From contig NZ_WQKZ01000003.1 in the NCBI RefSeq assembly GCF_009755225.1, positions 744,001 through 808,000 on the forward strand: DNA of 64,000 nt. The letters run 5' to 3'. Shown in pieces: positions 1 through 9,398 of the stretch. Position 1 is the stretch's first letter; each line of letters begins with the position of its first letter. This DNA comes from Hymenobacter ginkgonis (GTDB lineage Bacteria > Bacteroidota > Bacteroidia > Cytophagales > Hymenobacteraceae). The notes under the pieces were generated by a model, which was not told the origin of the DNA, did not search any database, and worked only from the letters and a program-made list of their open reading frames with translations. Made by a program: the position numbers and the translations under genes.

Positions 1-1380
1 GTGAGGATGGCCAGGGCATTGGCGTGCTGCGAGAAACTGGTTTTGTCGGCGGTGTCGGCGTAAAGCCGCCGGTAATCATCCCAATACTTGCGCTGCACGG
101 TCTGGCGCAACTGCGCGGCCTGCTGCTGGTACTGGGCCGCCACGGCAGGCAGCCCCAAGTGGGTTTCGAACTGCTGCGCCGCCTGGTAGGCCAGTAACAG
201 TTGCAAGTCGAAGAGGGCGCTACCCCCGTCGGCCCCCAGCGGGGGCGCGCCAAAGCGTCAGCCCGCGGCATTCACCGTCCAATCGGTAAAGCCCCAGTAT
301 GGCAGGCCCTGAAGGGAGCCGTCGGCTTGCTGGGTGTGCGCAAAAAAAGCGAGCATGGCTCGCGCACCGGGCAGCTTATTCTGCACAAAGGCGCTGTCGG
401 GGCGGTAGCGGTCGTAATCGTGTAGCATGCCAATCCAGAACAGCGAAAAGGGGCAATCTGCTGCGGGTTGCTGGTGGGGTAGCGGCTCAAGGTGATGCCC
501 TCGGCCATGCGCGAGTTATCGAGTTGGGTGATAGCTTGGCGGGCCAGCCGGTCGTATTACAGTACGATACGAGGGCCTGAATGCGGGTGTCGCCGATATA
601 CTGGAGCTGTTCGTAGTAGGGGCAGTCCATATACGTTTCGACCGCGCACCGGCGCGCCGTGCGCCAGCCCACGGCGGCAATTTGCTGCACCAGCGGGTTG
701 TCAGTCGCTAGCCGGGCTTGCGGCTGAAAGGGGTAGGCTGTGAACACGCCGTAAATGTCTTCGAGCACCAAGAGGGCCGCTTGGGTGGTAATGCGTAGCT
801 GCACGTAGCGGTAGGTGCGCCAAGTGAGGGGCGTAAATACTTGCTGCGGCCCCCCGTCGGAAAGTACGCTGTCGCGCCGCCCCAAAAAGTGCTTGCCCAC
901 CACGTCGTTGCGGTTGCCTTTCTTTTTGCCGCGCACGTACAGGCTCTCGGCGTAGCCCAGCGACAGGCCCGCCCCTTGCCCGCCGCTGAACACAAGCGTG
1001 GGGTAGGCATTGGTCAGAAATGTTTGGTTGAGTAGCAGCGTGACCGAAGTATGGGCCGGGATGGTAGCGGTCGTTTTGGCGGCCGGAAACGCCTTGGGAA
1101 TGCCCACCAACCCCGTGGCCAGCCGCAAGTGAGGCAGACGCTGCGTGGTCAGTTCCAGCGGCGGTAGGGGCGAGGGCACCAGCATCCACCCGTTGAAGCT
1201 GCTGGCGGCGCCCTTGGGTTGGCCCAGGGTAAGGGGTTGGGCTGTGGGCCAAGCGCTATCGTTAAAGCCCGCCATTGGCCACCCGGTTTGCTGCTGCGTT
1301 CGGTCTACGCGCTCGCCGGGCCCGGCCACGTAGTAGCCCACCACCTGCGCGGCGTTTAGTGGTTGGTAGCCAGCATCGCG
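1..1380 (-). pseudogene. Decayed alpha-L-rhamnosidase (GH78), cut by the left window edge
   Basis: The minus strand encodes a GH78-like protein in several frames. The first stretch (about 1380 down to 560) has the sugar-binding and catalytic-domain start, including ETYMDCPYYEQLQYIGDTR, a hallmark of GH78 enzymes that remove terminal L-rhamnose from pectin or arabinogalactan. The frame shifts near 555 (resuming as LARQAITQLDNSRMAEG), shifts again near 455 where one C appears missing, and has an opal stop at 258-260 where Trp is expected before RFGAPPLGADGGSALFDL. The 5' side is also truncated: no signal peptide or N-terminal domain is present before 1380, where unrelated plus-strand sequence begins. 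It lies beside the SusCD locus and was probably one of its enzymes. The family call is firm. Loss of function is inferred from at least two frameshifts plus one stop. Confidence 0.8.
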
Positions 1381-1381
1381 A

Positions 1382-1594
1382 CGCGCTTTCCAACTGAACC
1401 AATTTCGGCACTTGCGCACGCAAACCGTCCAGCGCCTCGAACCCTTATAAGGCAGTGACCTTGACCTATCGGCGCGGCATCCGCGGCTGCAAACCCTCAT
1501 GCGTATTCCCGACCTGTTTCTATTCGTGGCCGAGCACGACGACTATTACCTCGCCCGCATTACGGCCCTGGCGCGCCAGCTGGCGGCTAGCTAG
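1382..1594 (+). pseudogene. Unassigned C-terminal gene remnant
   Basis: One plus-strand frame reads as coding-like sequence with a single TAA at 1448-1450 and a natural end at TAG 1592-1594. The last 32 codons (MRIPDLFLFVAEHDDYYLAR and on to RQLAAS) look like the tail of a soluble helical protein. I do not recognise the family. It abuts the truncated 5' end of the rhamnosidase pseudogene, so it may mark the rearrangement that removed the front of that gene. Confidence 0.3.
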
Positions 1595-1606
1595 ACTTAA
1601 GCTTTT

Positions 1607-2200
1607 TTAACAGCAGAATGCTTCGACAAGCAACATGACTAAGCTTGGCAGCACTCCTTGCAAGATGAAATACTGACGAATAAACTTGAGCGCGTGCGTC
1701 ATCTGGGCTTCTATCGTCTTGACAGAAATATTGAGCTCCTGCGCAATCATTGCGTTCGACAGACCTTGCTGCCGGCTCATGATAAATATTTCCCGCCGCT
1801 TGGCCGGCAACTGGGCCAGGGCGTGGGTATAGCACAAGCTGAGCTCCTGGTATTCTAGCTCCATTGATTGAGATGCTTGTTGCATCACCAGATTTTCGGA
1901 GCAGTCCTGATACAGCCAGGTGTGTTGCCGCCGCACTTGGTTTAGGATAGCATGGTAGGCGCAGGTGTAGAGGTACCCCTTAGCGGCCGTTGGATCGACG
2001 CTTATCTCGTGGCGTTTCTCCCAAAACTTCAGGAAGCACTCCTGTACAATCTCCTGAGCTTCCACCTGGGACCGCAACTCCTTATTAGCCAGTCGATAGA
2101 TGCTAGAGGCGTGTTGCTTAAATAAGCGCTTAAATAGCTCTTCTTCACTCTCCAAAGCAGGCGATGCAGGGATCTCCGAAACGTGCTTGGTAAGCTTCAT
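1607..2200 (-). CDS. ECF RNA polymerase sigma-70 factor
   Basis: This 197-residue protein has the two-domain layout of extracytoplasmic-function sigma factors: region 2 at about residues 24-92 (with EIVQECFLKFWEKR, which binds core polymerase and the -10 element) and region 4 at about 125-175, whose helix-turn-helix includes LSNAMIAQELNISVKTIEAQ. It resembles the FecI-like sigmas of Bacteroidota that are held in check by a FecR anti-sigma factor. The ATG at 2200 gives a normal family length. It is divergent from FecR, SusC and SusD, and the STN domain on that SusC supports a sigma/anti-sigma/transducer circuit for glycan uptake. A hydrophobic C-terminal tail of about 20 residues ending in two cysteines is slightly unusual. 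Inference: it activates the neighbouring SusCD and glycoside hydrolase genes. Confidence 0.9.
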   Translation of the reverse strand: MKLTKHVSEIPASPALESEEELFKRLFKQHASSIYRLANKELRSQVEAQEIVQECFLKFWEKRHEISVDPTAAKGYLYTCAYHAILNQVRRQHTWLYQDCSENLVMQQASQSMELEYQELSLCYTHALAQLPAKRREIFIMSRQQGLSNAMIAQELNISVKTIEAQMTHALKFIRQYFILQGVLPSLVMLLVEAFCC

Positions 2201-2355
2201 TGCGGTAAGAAAACAGGGGCGGGTGGGATGTAAGAGATAGGTTAGCAGTGACTTGCAGCGCTATTAGGATTGCTAAACTAGGGGCGATTTCCCACTCGAA
2301 CACTCCTGCACTCACATGGGCTAATAACCCTTTTGTAAAAATGAATGGGCCCTTA

Positions 2356-2583
2356 TTAGTAATAAGGTTCAGCTTTCTTATTTGCCTCGCATCCCCTAGG
2401 GCAATGGCAAAATTCTTCTAGCTGGGGAGTGAGGCCATCGGCTTGAAAATTCGCAAAATCAGAAAAGATTATTTTGCGAATACTAGTCTGATTATCAATT
2501 AGCTGATAATGCATGTCGCCTAAATATAAAATTATTTTTTCGAGAGGAATAAGGGTAGAGGCCGGTGCAGGTGTCGTCTGCAA
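2356..2583 (-). pseudogene. LytTR DNA-binding domain remnant
   Basis: A 75-codon frame starting at a TTG carries IPLEKIILYLGDMHYQLI followed by RKIIFSDFANFQ and EEFCHCPRG. This lines up with the core of LytTR domains (position-specific strand, then the FCRIHRSYLVN region). The segment after the His-Arg equivalent is missing and no ATG is available, so it is probably the decayed end of a small LytTR regulator. It sits in the divergent gap between the sigma factor and FecR. The assignment is by motif resemblance only. Confidence 0.4.
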
Positions 2584-2621
2584 ATGAAGGAAAATAGTAC
2601 CTGTCTTCTTCCACGCGCCTT

Positions 2622-3632
2622 ATGACTTTTAACGACTACCTGCGTTACGTACAGCAAGAGGCTACGTCCGAGGAGGCGCATGCTGTGCGGGCCTGGATGG
2701 CCGACCCTAGCAATGCCCCCCTGGCGCAGGAGTGGCTGAAGCAGTACGCTGAGCTGCTGGAGCAAGAGGAGGGAGCTGCCGCCGAAATGCCGGGATTTGA
2801 GGCCATTCAGGCGCGGCTGCTGGCTCAGCTTGGGCTAGCGCCTGCTGAACCAGCCACGCGCCGCCTCAGCTACTGGCCCCGCTGGGCCGCAGCAGCCGCG
2901 CTGCTCCTGGGCTTGCTGACGGGCGGGGCTTGGTTCTGGCATTCAGCGCATAGGCTGCCGCTCACCACGGTAGCTACGGCCAACCGGGAGCAGCGCACCG
3001 TGCTCCTGCCCGACGGCTCCACGGTTCAACTAAATGGGCATTCAACCTTGCGGTACGCGGCGGACCTAGCCCAACAGGACACGCGGGAAGTGTGGATGGA
3101 AGGGGAGGGCTGCTTCTCGGTAAAGCATCTGCCCGACCACCGCCGGTTCGTGGTGCATACCTCGGCGGGCTTCAACGTGGAGGTACTCGGCACCACGTTT
3201 ACCGTGTATCGGCGGCACGCGCAGGCCCGTGTCGTGCTGCTCACGGGCAAAGTGCGGGTGGATTTTGCTGACCCCGCCCGCAGCGACCAAGTGGTGCTCG
3301 AGCCGGGTGAGCTGCTGGAAACGCACGACGCCCAGCCCCAACTCATTGAGCATAAGGCGGTAGATGCCGCCTTGTATGCCGCCTGGACCGAAAATAGGCT
3401 AGCGTTTAATGAAACCAGCCTGGCCGAGGTAGCAACGCGACTCAGCGACACCTATGGCGTAACCGTCACGCTCGATACCCCGGCTTTAGCCCAGTACAAA
3501 GTCACGGGCACTTTCCCCATCGGGGACCTGGAAGCCATGCTGCAATTTTTGGAAAAGAGCTTTCCGCTAACCATTCAGCGTCAGCCCAACCACTTCGTCA
3601 TTTCTGCTCACTCATCCTCCCTTTCTCAATGA
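2622..3632 (+). CDS. FecR-family anti-sigma factor
   Basis: This 336-residue protein has a cytoplasmic N-terminal segment (about 1-85) that should bind the sigma factor, one membrane span at about 88-106, a periplasmic FecR domain at about 115-215 (for example TVLLPDGSTVQLNGHSTLRY), and a C-terminal DUF4974-like region from about 255 (ENRLAFNETSLAEVATRLSD). Such proteins read the state of an outer-membrane receptor's STN domain and release or activate an ECF sigma. The stop overlaps the SusC start by 4 bases (ATGA), so translation is probably coupled. It is divergent from the sigma gene. The start at 2622 gives the usual family N-terminus. Confidence 0.92.
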   Translation: MTFNDYLRYVQQEATSEEAHAVRAWMADPSNAPLAQEWLKQYAELLEQEEGAAAEMPGFEAIQARLLAQLGLAPAEPATRRLSYWPRWAAAAALLLGLLTGGAWFWHSAHRLPLTTVATANREQRTVLLPDGSTVQLNGHSTLRYAADLAQQDTREVWMEGEGCFSVKHLPDHRRFVVHTSAGFNVEVLGTTFTVYRRHAQARVVLLTGKVRVDFADPARSDQVVLEPGELLETHDAQPQLIEHKAVDAALYAAWTENRLAFNETSLAEVATRLSDTYGVTVTLDTPALAQYKVTGTFPIGDLEAMLQFLEKSFPLTIQRQPNHFVISAHSSSLSQ

Positions 3633-6600
3633 AAAGAATTCCTACTCACCCGAGCAGCGGTTGGCTGCGCACGGCCTCGTTGACGGCGTGCGTACTGTCT
3701 TTGCCACCGCTTGCTTCTGCGGCCGCGGCCCAGCTACTTGCTTCCGCGCAGCACCCGGCCCAGGCGCAGGCCTATGCGGTGTCCTTGAAGGACTTGCTAT
3801 CGCAGTGGGAAAAACAGTACGGGGCTTCGATTGCTTACGCCAGTGACCTAGTGCGCGACAAGTTGGTAGCGCCGGCGCCGGCCGATGCTAGTCTGGAGCA
3901 GAAGCTTACGGTGGTGCTCTCGCAAGTGGGCCTGCGCTTCGAAAAAACCAGCCCCGGCTACTACGTAATACTCCGGTCTGCCACTCCTACCCCGGCTCCC
4001 GGCCAAAACAAGGCCAGCAAACAGGATATCACTGTTTCGGGCCGGGTGGTGCAGGCCAACGGCGACCCCTTGCCGGGGGTAACGGTGCTGGTTAAAGGCA
4101 CGACGAATGGCACCTCTACGGATGCTGAAGGCCGGTTTACGCTGTCTATGCCGACTGGCAGTATCCTCCTATTCAGCTCAGTGGGGTTTGCGAGCAAGGA
4201 AACAACCATCACGGCCGCGACCAGTAGCCTGACGGTGCAGCTGGCGGATGATACCAAGGCGCTGAACGAAGTGGTGGTAGTCGGCTACGGCACCCAGCGC
4301 AAGAGCGACGTAACGGGCGCGCTGTCGTCGGTTTCGGAAACCCAGATTCAGCAGGTCACCACCCAAAACGTAACCCAGGCCCTGCAAGGCCGGGCGGCGG
4401 GGGTCGACGTGGCCGGGGGCAACTTTCGCCCCGGCGAAGTGCCTGCCATTCGCATCCGGGGCAACCGCTCCATCCGCGCCTCCAACGACCCGCTCTACGT
4501 GGTCGATGGCATTCCACTGGCCCAGGGCACCGGCCTGAACGACTTCAACCCGCAGGATATCGAGTCGGTGGAAGTGCTGAAGGATGCGTCGGCCACCGCC
4601 ATCTACGGCTCGCGGGGGGCCAACGGCGTGGTTATCGTGACCACCAAGCGCGGCAAAGAAGGCAAGTTTACGCTCAACTACAACACGTATTTCAGCCTCG
4701 ACAAAGCTTCGCGCACGCTGGACTTGTTCAACGGGGGCGAGTTTCTGGAATTGCAGCGCGAGGCCAACCGCAACACCAATGCCTACCCCGTCCTCTACGC
4801 CGACCCGGCGCGGGACTACGCGCTGTTTGGGTCGGTGGACCCCTACGCCTGGGAAGGCATTGCTGACGGCTACGAGTGGGTCGACCGCGCCAACCGCGTG
4901 GTGGCTACCCGCCCCACTACCCCGGAAGAGCAGGCCCGCTATGGTGTCAGCCAAATTCCTATTTACGATGCCAGCAAGGTGCGCACTACCGACTGGCAGG
5001 ACCTGGCCCTGCGTACGGCGCTAACTCAAAACCACCAGCTCAGCGCCAGCGGCGGCACCGAGAAGCTGCGGGCTTCCCTGTCAGTGGGTTACCTCAACCA
5101 GGAAGGCATTCAGCCCGGCCAGGATTTTGCGCGCTACAACGCCCGCGTGACCCTCGACTATAAGGTCAACCACATCGTCACGCTCGGCGCTTCCACCAAC
5201 GCTAGCCTAGCCGTGCAGAACTACGGCCCCGATGTTTATGGGCGGGCCGTGGGGCAGATTCCCTACGCTACGCCCTACACGCCCGATGGGGGGTTCATTG
5301 TGAGTCCGGCCTTCGTGTCCACGATTTACAACCCGCTGCGCGAGGTGGATAATAACTTCAACGAGCGGCGTGTGACCCGCTTTTTCGGCAGCTTCTACGG
5401 TGAGGTGAAGCTACCCGTCAACGGCCTGCGCTACCGCCTCAACGTGGGGCCCGACTTCCGCAACAGCCGCAACGGCATTTTCCAGTCGGCCCGGGCTATT
5501 GCCCGCGACGCGGGCGGGCCTAGCTCTACTTCCTTTGCCTCCTACGACCAAGGGCAAAACTTTACCTATGTAGTTGAAAACCTGCTTTTCTACGACAAGC
5601 AGCTGGGCAAAGACCACAGCATCAGCCTCACGGCCCTGCAAAGCGTGCAGGCCGACCGGGGCGAAGGCTCCTCGGTGAGCGCCGTGAACCTACCCTACGA
5701 CAGCCAGAAGTGGTACAACCTAGGCTCGACATACCAGGCGGCGGCCAATGGCTTCGGCACTAGCTTTACCAAGCGCACCCTCATGTCATGGATGGGCCGC
5801 GTGAATTACAGCTTCAAGGACCGCTACCTGCTCACGGCCACGGGCCGCGCCGACGGGGCCTCAGTACTGGCCCCGGGCAACCAGTGGAGCTTTTTCCCTT
5901 CGGTGGCGGTGGCCTGGAAGCTTCAGCAGGAGAACTTCATCCGCAACATCGAGGCCATAACGGAGCTGAAGGTGCGCGGGGGCTACGGCAGCGTGGGGCA
6001 GGCCTCCGTGGACCCGTATACCACCGGCGGCACGCTCCAGCAGTCACGCTACGCCTGGAACGAAGTACCCGCCTACGGCTTCTCGCCCACACCCGGCACC
6101 TTGCCGGGCACCCTAGGGGGTATTCCAAACCCGAATCTGCAATGGGAGCGCACGGCAACCATCAATCTGGGCCTGGATTTCGGTTTCTTCAAAAACCGGA
6201 TTAGTGGCTCGGTGGAAGTATACCGTGCCAATACCACGGACCTGCTGCTGTCCCGCGCCCTGCCCACGGTGGGTGGGGTAGCTAATATTCTGCAAAACAT
6301 CGGGGCCACGCGCAACAGCGGCGTGGAGGTAAGCCTGACCACGGTGAACGTGGAACGGCCAGGCGGCTTTCGGTGGAGCACTGACTTCATCTACACCCGC
6401 AACAAAGAGGAGTTTGTGAGCCTGGCCTCCGGGGCACAGGATGACGTGGGTAACCGCTGGTTTATCGGGCAGCCCCTGAACGTGTACTACAACTACCAGC
6501 AGGACGGCATCTGGCAGCTAGGCCAGGAGGATGCGGCTAAAAAGTATGGTCTGGTGCCCGGCGACAGACGGGTAGTGGACCAGAACAACGACGGCATCAT

Positions 6601-7111
6601 CAACGCCAACGACTTCATAATCCTAGGCTCGAACCGGCCCAAATGGTCAGGCAGCATTAATAACGCCTTCGACTTCAAGGGCTTAGAACTAAGCTTTCTG
6701 GTGTATGCCCGCGTGGGGCAAAAAACGTCTACTGGGGTCAACCCGGGCTTGAACGGAGTATTCCAAAGCCAGCAGGTAGACTACTGGACGCCGACTAACC
6801 CCAGCAACGAGTTTCCGCGTCCGGTTTACAAGGTCGACGCGAAAAACACCGGCGGCTACTCGGTGGTGGATGGCAGCTTTGTGCGGGTACGCAACATCTC
6901 GCTCACCTACACCGTGCCGCAGGCCATCAGCTCGAAGGTTCGGCTCAGCAGCCTGAGCGTGTACGTCAACGCCGTAAATCCCTTCCTGTTCACCTCTTAT
7001 AAAGGTCTTGATCCGGAAGTTACCGACGGGGGCACTACCTCTACCGAAACCGTGCAGTACCGCAACCTCAACACTAAAAGTCTAGTGTTTGGCTTGCGCG
7101 TAGGATTCTGA
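3629..7111 (+). CDS. SusC/RagA-family TonB-dependent outer-membrane receptor with STN domain
   Basis: This 1160-residue protein has a signal peptide (about 1-33), an STN domain (about 48-115, the part that contacts FecR in transducing receptors), a carboxypeptidase-D regulatory-like domain (about 133-205, ITVSGRVVQANGDPLPGVTV), a plug starting near LNEVVVVGYGTQRKSDVTGA, and a long beta-barrel ending in an aromatic residue (GLRVGF). SusC proteins import oligosaccharides across the outer membrane with their SusD partner, driven by TonB. The STN domain makes this one a transducer as well as a transporter, matching the FecR immediately upstream (4-base overlap) and the divergent ECF sigma. SusD follows 22 bases later. 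The substrate is not readable from the sequence. The neighbouring GH28, GH43 and GH78 genes point to pectin or arabinogalactan. Confidence 0.95.
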   Translation: MKRIPTHPSSGWLRTASLTACVLSLPPLASAAAAQLLASAQHPAQAQAYAVSLKDLLSQWEKQYGASIAYASDLVRDKLVAPAPADASLEQKLTVVLSQVGLRFEKTSPGYYVILRSATPTPAPGQNKASKQDITVSGRVVQANGDPLPGVTVLVKGTTNGTSTDAEGRFTLSMPTGSILLFSSVGFASKETTITAATSSLTVQLADDTKALNEVVVVGYGTQRKSDVTGALSSVSETQIQQVTTQNVTQALQGRAAGVDVAGGNFRPGEVPAIRIRGNRSIRASNDPLYVVDGIPLAQGTGLNDFNPQDIESVEVLKDASATAIYGSRGANGVVIVTTKRGKEGKFTLNYNTYFSLDKASRTLDLFNGGEFLELQREANRNTNAYPVLYADPARDYALFGSVDPYAWEGIADGYEWVDRANRVVATRPTTPEEQARYGVSQIPIYDASKVRTTDWQDLALRTALTQNHQLSASGGTEKLRASLSVGYLNQEGIQPGQDFARYNARVTLDYKVNHIVTLGASTNASLAVQNYGPDVYGRAVGQIPYATPYTPDGGFIVSPAFVSTIYNPLREVDNNFNERRVTRFFGSFYGEVKLPVNGLRYRLNVGPDFRNSRNGIFQSARAIARDAGGPSSTSFASYDQGQNFTYVVENLLFYDKQLGKDHSISLTALQSVQADRGEGSSVSAVNLPYDSQKWYNLGSTYQAAANGFGTSFTKRTLMSWMGRVNYSFKDRYLLTATGRADGASVLAPGNQWSFFPSVAVAWKLQQENFIRNIEAITELKVRGGYGSVGQASVDPYTTGGTLQQSRYAWNEVPAYGFSPTPGTLPGTLGGIPNPNLQWERTATINLGLDFGFFKNRISGSVEVYRANTTDLLLSRALPTVGGVANILQNIGATRNSGVEVSLTTVNVERPGGFRWSTDFIYTRNKEEFVSLASGAQDDVGNRWFIGQPLNVYYNYQQDGIWQLGQEDAAKKYGLVPGDRRVVDQNNDGIINANDFIILGSNRPKWSGSINNAFDFKGLELSFLVYARVGQKTSTGVNPGLNGVFQSQQVDYWTPTNPSNEFPRPVYKVDAKNTGGYSVVDGSFVRVRNISLTYTVPQAISSKVRLSSLSVYVNAVNPFLFTSYKGLDPEVTDGGTTSTETVQYRNLNTKSLVFGLRVGF

Positions 7112-7133
7112 ACTCTTCTAATTGCCCACCTAT

Positions 7134-9050
7134 ATGAAACTTACTCATACCTTGCGCACTACCACCCTTACCGTCCTATTGGGGCTAGGGCTAGGCTCCT
7201 GCAAAGACTTCCTGAAAGAAGAACTGGTTTCGACGCTCACCAACGATTACTTCAACACCGAGCAGGGCCTGGAAGACTTGGTGAAAGCCAGCTACGAGCA
7301 AACCCGCTACAAATTCGCCCTGGAGCACGCCTACGGCCTGTTCAACTTTGGGGTGGACGAGATGACCAGCGCTGACCAAATCGTGTACGAGTGGTGGAAC
7401 CGCTACGACAGCCGGCTCAACTCGTCCGACGATTTTGTAGATGGCGTGTGGACGGCTGACTACGACGGCATCAACCGCTGCAACATCGGCATTTCTCGCA
7501 TTCCGCTCATGCAGGGCACCACCACGCTGCGTACCCAGGCACAGAAAGACCAGCGCGTAGCCGAATTGCGTTTTTTACGGGCCTACTATTATTTTCAGTT
7601 GGTACAGCAGTTTGGCGCCGTTCCGCTGGTGCTACAGCCCAGCGAGGGCGTGCAGTTGGAATACACTCGCGCCCCGGTGCCCGATGTATACCACGCCATC
7701 ATAGCCGACCTGCGCTTTGCTTCGGATAACCTGGCTCCGACCACCACGGATTTTGGCCGGGCTACCAAGAATGCGGCCATGCACTACCTAGCCAAAGCGT
7801 ACCTGACGCGCGGCAGCGCCGTGACGGCCCAGCGCGGCCAGCGGCCTACGGATATGGACAGCGCGGCCTACTACGCCGAGCAGGTGATTAGCTCGGGCCG
7901 CAACCCGCTGGCGACCGACTACGCGCAACTGTTCGATATTTCCAGCTACGCCAACAGCGTAACAGCCCAGACCAACCGGGAAATCATCTTCTCGGCGCAG
8001 TTCAACAACACCGTGGCGCTAGCTGGCCGCTTCGGCAACCGGGTACATTCCTACTTCACGTTGCAGTACGACAACGAGCCGGGCATGATTCGGGACCTGG
8101 CCAACGACCGGCCCTTCCGGCGCGTGATGCCTACCAACTACGCCATGGACATCTTCGACCGCCGCAACGATTCGCGCTTTTATAAGATGATGCGCACGGC
8201 CTGGATTGCGAACAACGCTGGCAACATTCCGAAGTGGACGGCCGCCGACGCGCCCACGCCGGCTCAGGTGGGCCAAAACAAGTTTGCCGTGGGCGACACG
8301 GCGTTCTACGTCATTGTCAACACGGCCCAGAACCCGATTCCGCAGGCGCAGATTACGCGCTCGCGCTACAAGATTTTTGCCCGCTACATCCGCAACGCGG
8401 CGGGCACTGTGATGAAGGGCGCTTACGACCCTACCGGCACGTTGGCCCTGCGCAACAAGTTTCCGCAGCTCATCAAGTATACCGACCCTTTCCGGCCCAG
8501 TGCCGCCGACGAAGCCGGTACCAAGGACGGCATTTTGGCCCGCTCGGCCGAAACCTACCTCATTGCAGCCGAAGCCTACGGCCGCAAAGGCGACTATGCC
8601 AAGGCCCTGCAATACGTGAACGTGGTGCGGCAGCGCGCTGCCTACAAAGCCGGCGAAGTGCGGCCCAACGCGAACTACCGCGTGGAGGGCGGCACCCAGG
8701 GCGACGTAAGCAGTACCTACCCAGCCCTGACTGCTACCCAGGCCAACTTCTCCAGCAATGACCCTAAGGAATTGTACCCACCTAGCGTAGGCAGCACGGC
8801 CGATCGGTTTATCCATTTCATGCTGAACGAGCGCACCCGCGAGCTGCTTGGCGAACTGCACCGCTGGGAGGACCTAGCCCGCACCGAGACGCTGCTCACG
8901 CGCACGGCTTACTTTAACCCCGACGCCGCCGCCATCCAGCCTTTCCACCAGTTGCGCCCGGTGCCGCAAAGCCACCTAGAGCGCATTACCCGCAATGGCC
9001 AGCCCCTCAACGTAACCGAGCGCCAGGCCGAGCAGAACCCCGGCTACTAG
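7134..9050 (+). CDS. SusD/RagB-family glycan-binding lipoprotein
   Basis: The ATG at 7134 gives 638 residues with a lipoprotein signal peptide ending in LGLGSC (Cys23 lipidated), which is why it is preferred over a start 12 bases upstream. The rest has the SusD layout: TPR-like helices in the first half (for example QRVAELRFLRAYYYFQLVQQFGAVPL) and the conserved C-terminal region with AETYLIAAEAYGRKGDYAKA and FMLNERTRELLGELHRWEDL. It should form a lid on SusC at the cell surface and capture oligosaccharides. It is co-transcribed with SusC, and a strong hairpin follows 8 bases after the stop. Confidence 0.95.
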   Translation: MKLTHTLRTTTLTVLLGLGLGSCKDFLKEELVSTLTNDYFNTEQGLEDLVKASYEQTRYKFALEHAYGLFNFGVDEMTSADQIVYEWWNRYDSRLNSSDDFVDGVWTADYDGINRCNIGISRIPLMQGTTTLRTQAQKDQRVAELRFLRAYYYFQLVQQFGAVPLVLQPSEGVQLEYTRAPVPDVYHAIIADLRFASDNLAPTTTDFGRATKNAAMHYLAKAYLTRGSAVTAQRGQRPTDMDSAAYYAEQVISSGRNPLATDYAQLFDISSYANSVTAQTNREIIFSAQFNNTVALAGRFGNRVHSYFTLQYDNEPGMIRDLANDRPFRRVMPTNYAMDIFDRRNDSRFYKMMRTAWIANNAGNIPKWTAADAPTPAQVGQNKFAVGDTAFYVIVNTAQNPIPQAQITRSRYKIFARYIRNAAGTVMKGAYDPTGTLALRNKFPQLIKYTDPFRPSAADEAGTKDGILARSAETYLIAAEAYGRKGDYAKALQYVNVVRQRAAYKAGEVRPNANYRVEGGTQGDVSSTYPALTATQANFSSNDPKELYPPSVGSTADRFIHFMLNERTRELLGELHRWEDLARTETLLTRTAYFNPDAAAIQPFHQLRPVPQSHLERITRNGQPLNVTERQAEQNPGY

Positions 9051-9057
9051 CAGGAGC

Positions 9058-9087
9058 GCGCCAGCCCCAGTAGTACGGGGCTGGCGC
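9058..9087 (+). terminator. Stem-loop after susD
   Basis: A perfect 11-bp inverted repeat (gcgccagcccc and ggggctggcgc, loop of 8) starts 8 bases after the SusD stop. There is no T tract. It probably reduces or ends transcription between SusD and the glycoside hydrolases, or stabilises the upstream mRNA, as hairpins after susCD often do. Confidence 0.6.
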
Positions 9088-9398
9088 AAGGGCACTAGTC
9101 CGGAGCGCCCGGAAGACCAATGAATTTTAATGCTAACAACCTGCTACTATGCGGCAGTCGCTTACGTGCGCATTGCTACTAATTAGTTCGCTTACCGCTA
9201 ATTAGGGGTGAAGCAAGCGTCAGTTGCTCGCTCCACCCCGATGGTTGCCCGCGAATACACTCACTACTAAGTAATTGCATTAGCTCATATTGCGTACAGG
9301 TTAGTGGGCACACGTCTATCAGCCTGTACAGTGTACTGAGAAGCAATGGCTTTGCCACCTACCCCTTTACGCTGCTTCGACCCTCTCCCCATTTTTAC
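9088..9398. other. Intergenic region before the GH28 gene
   Basis: No coding frame is seen. A short inverted repeat (taattag and ctaatta, near 9178-9204) and a weak -7-like tggctttg at 9347-9354 are the only structures noted. The second suggests the GH28/GH43 pair may have its own promoter. Confidence 0.4.

Noticed and set aside
701..1252. 183-codon minus-strand frame inside the rhamnosidase
   Set aside because: It is a shadow of the GH78 frame, rich in Ala, Arg, Gly and Pro, with no motif.
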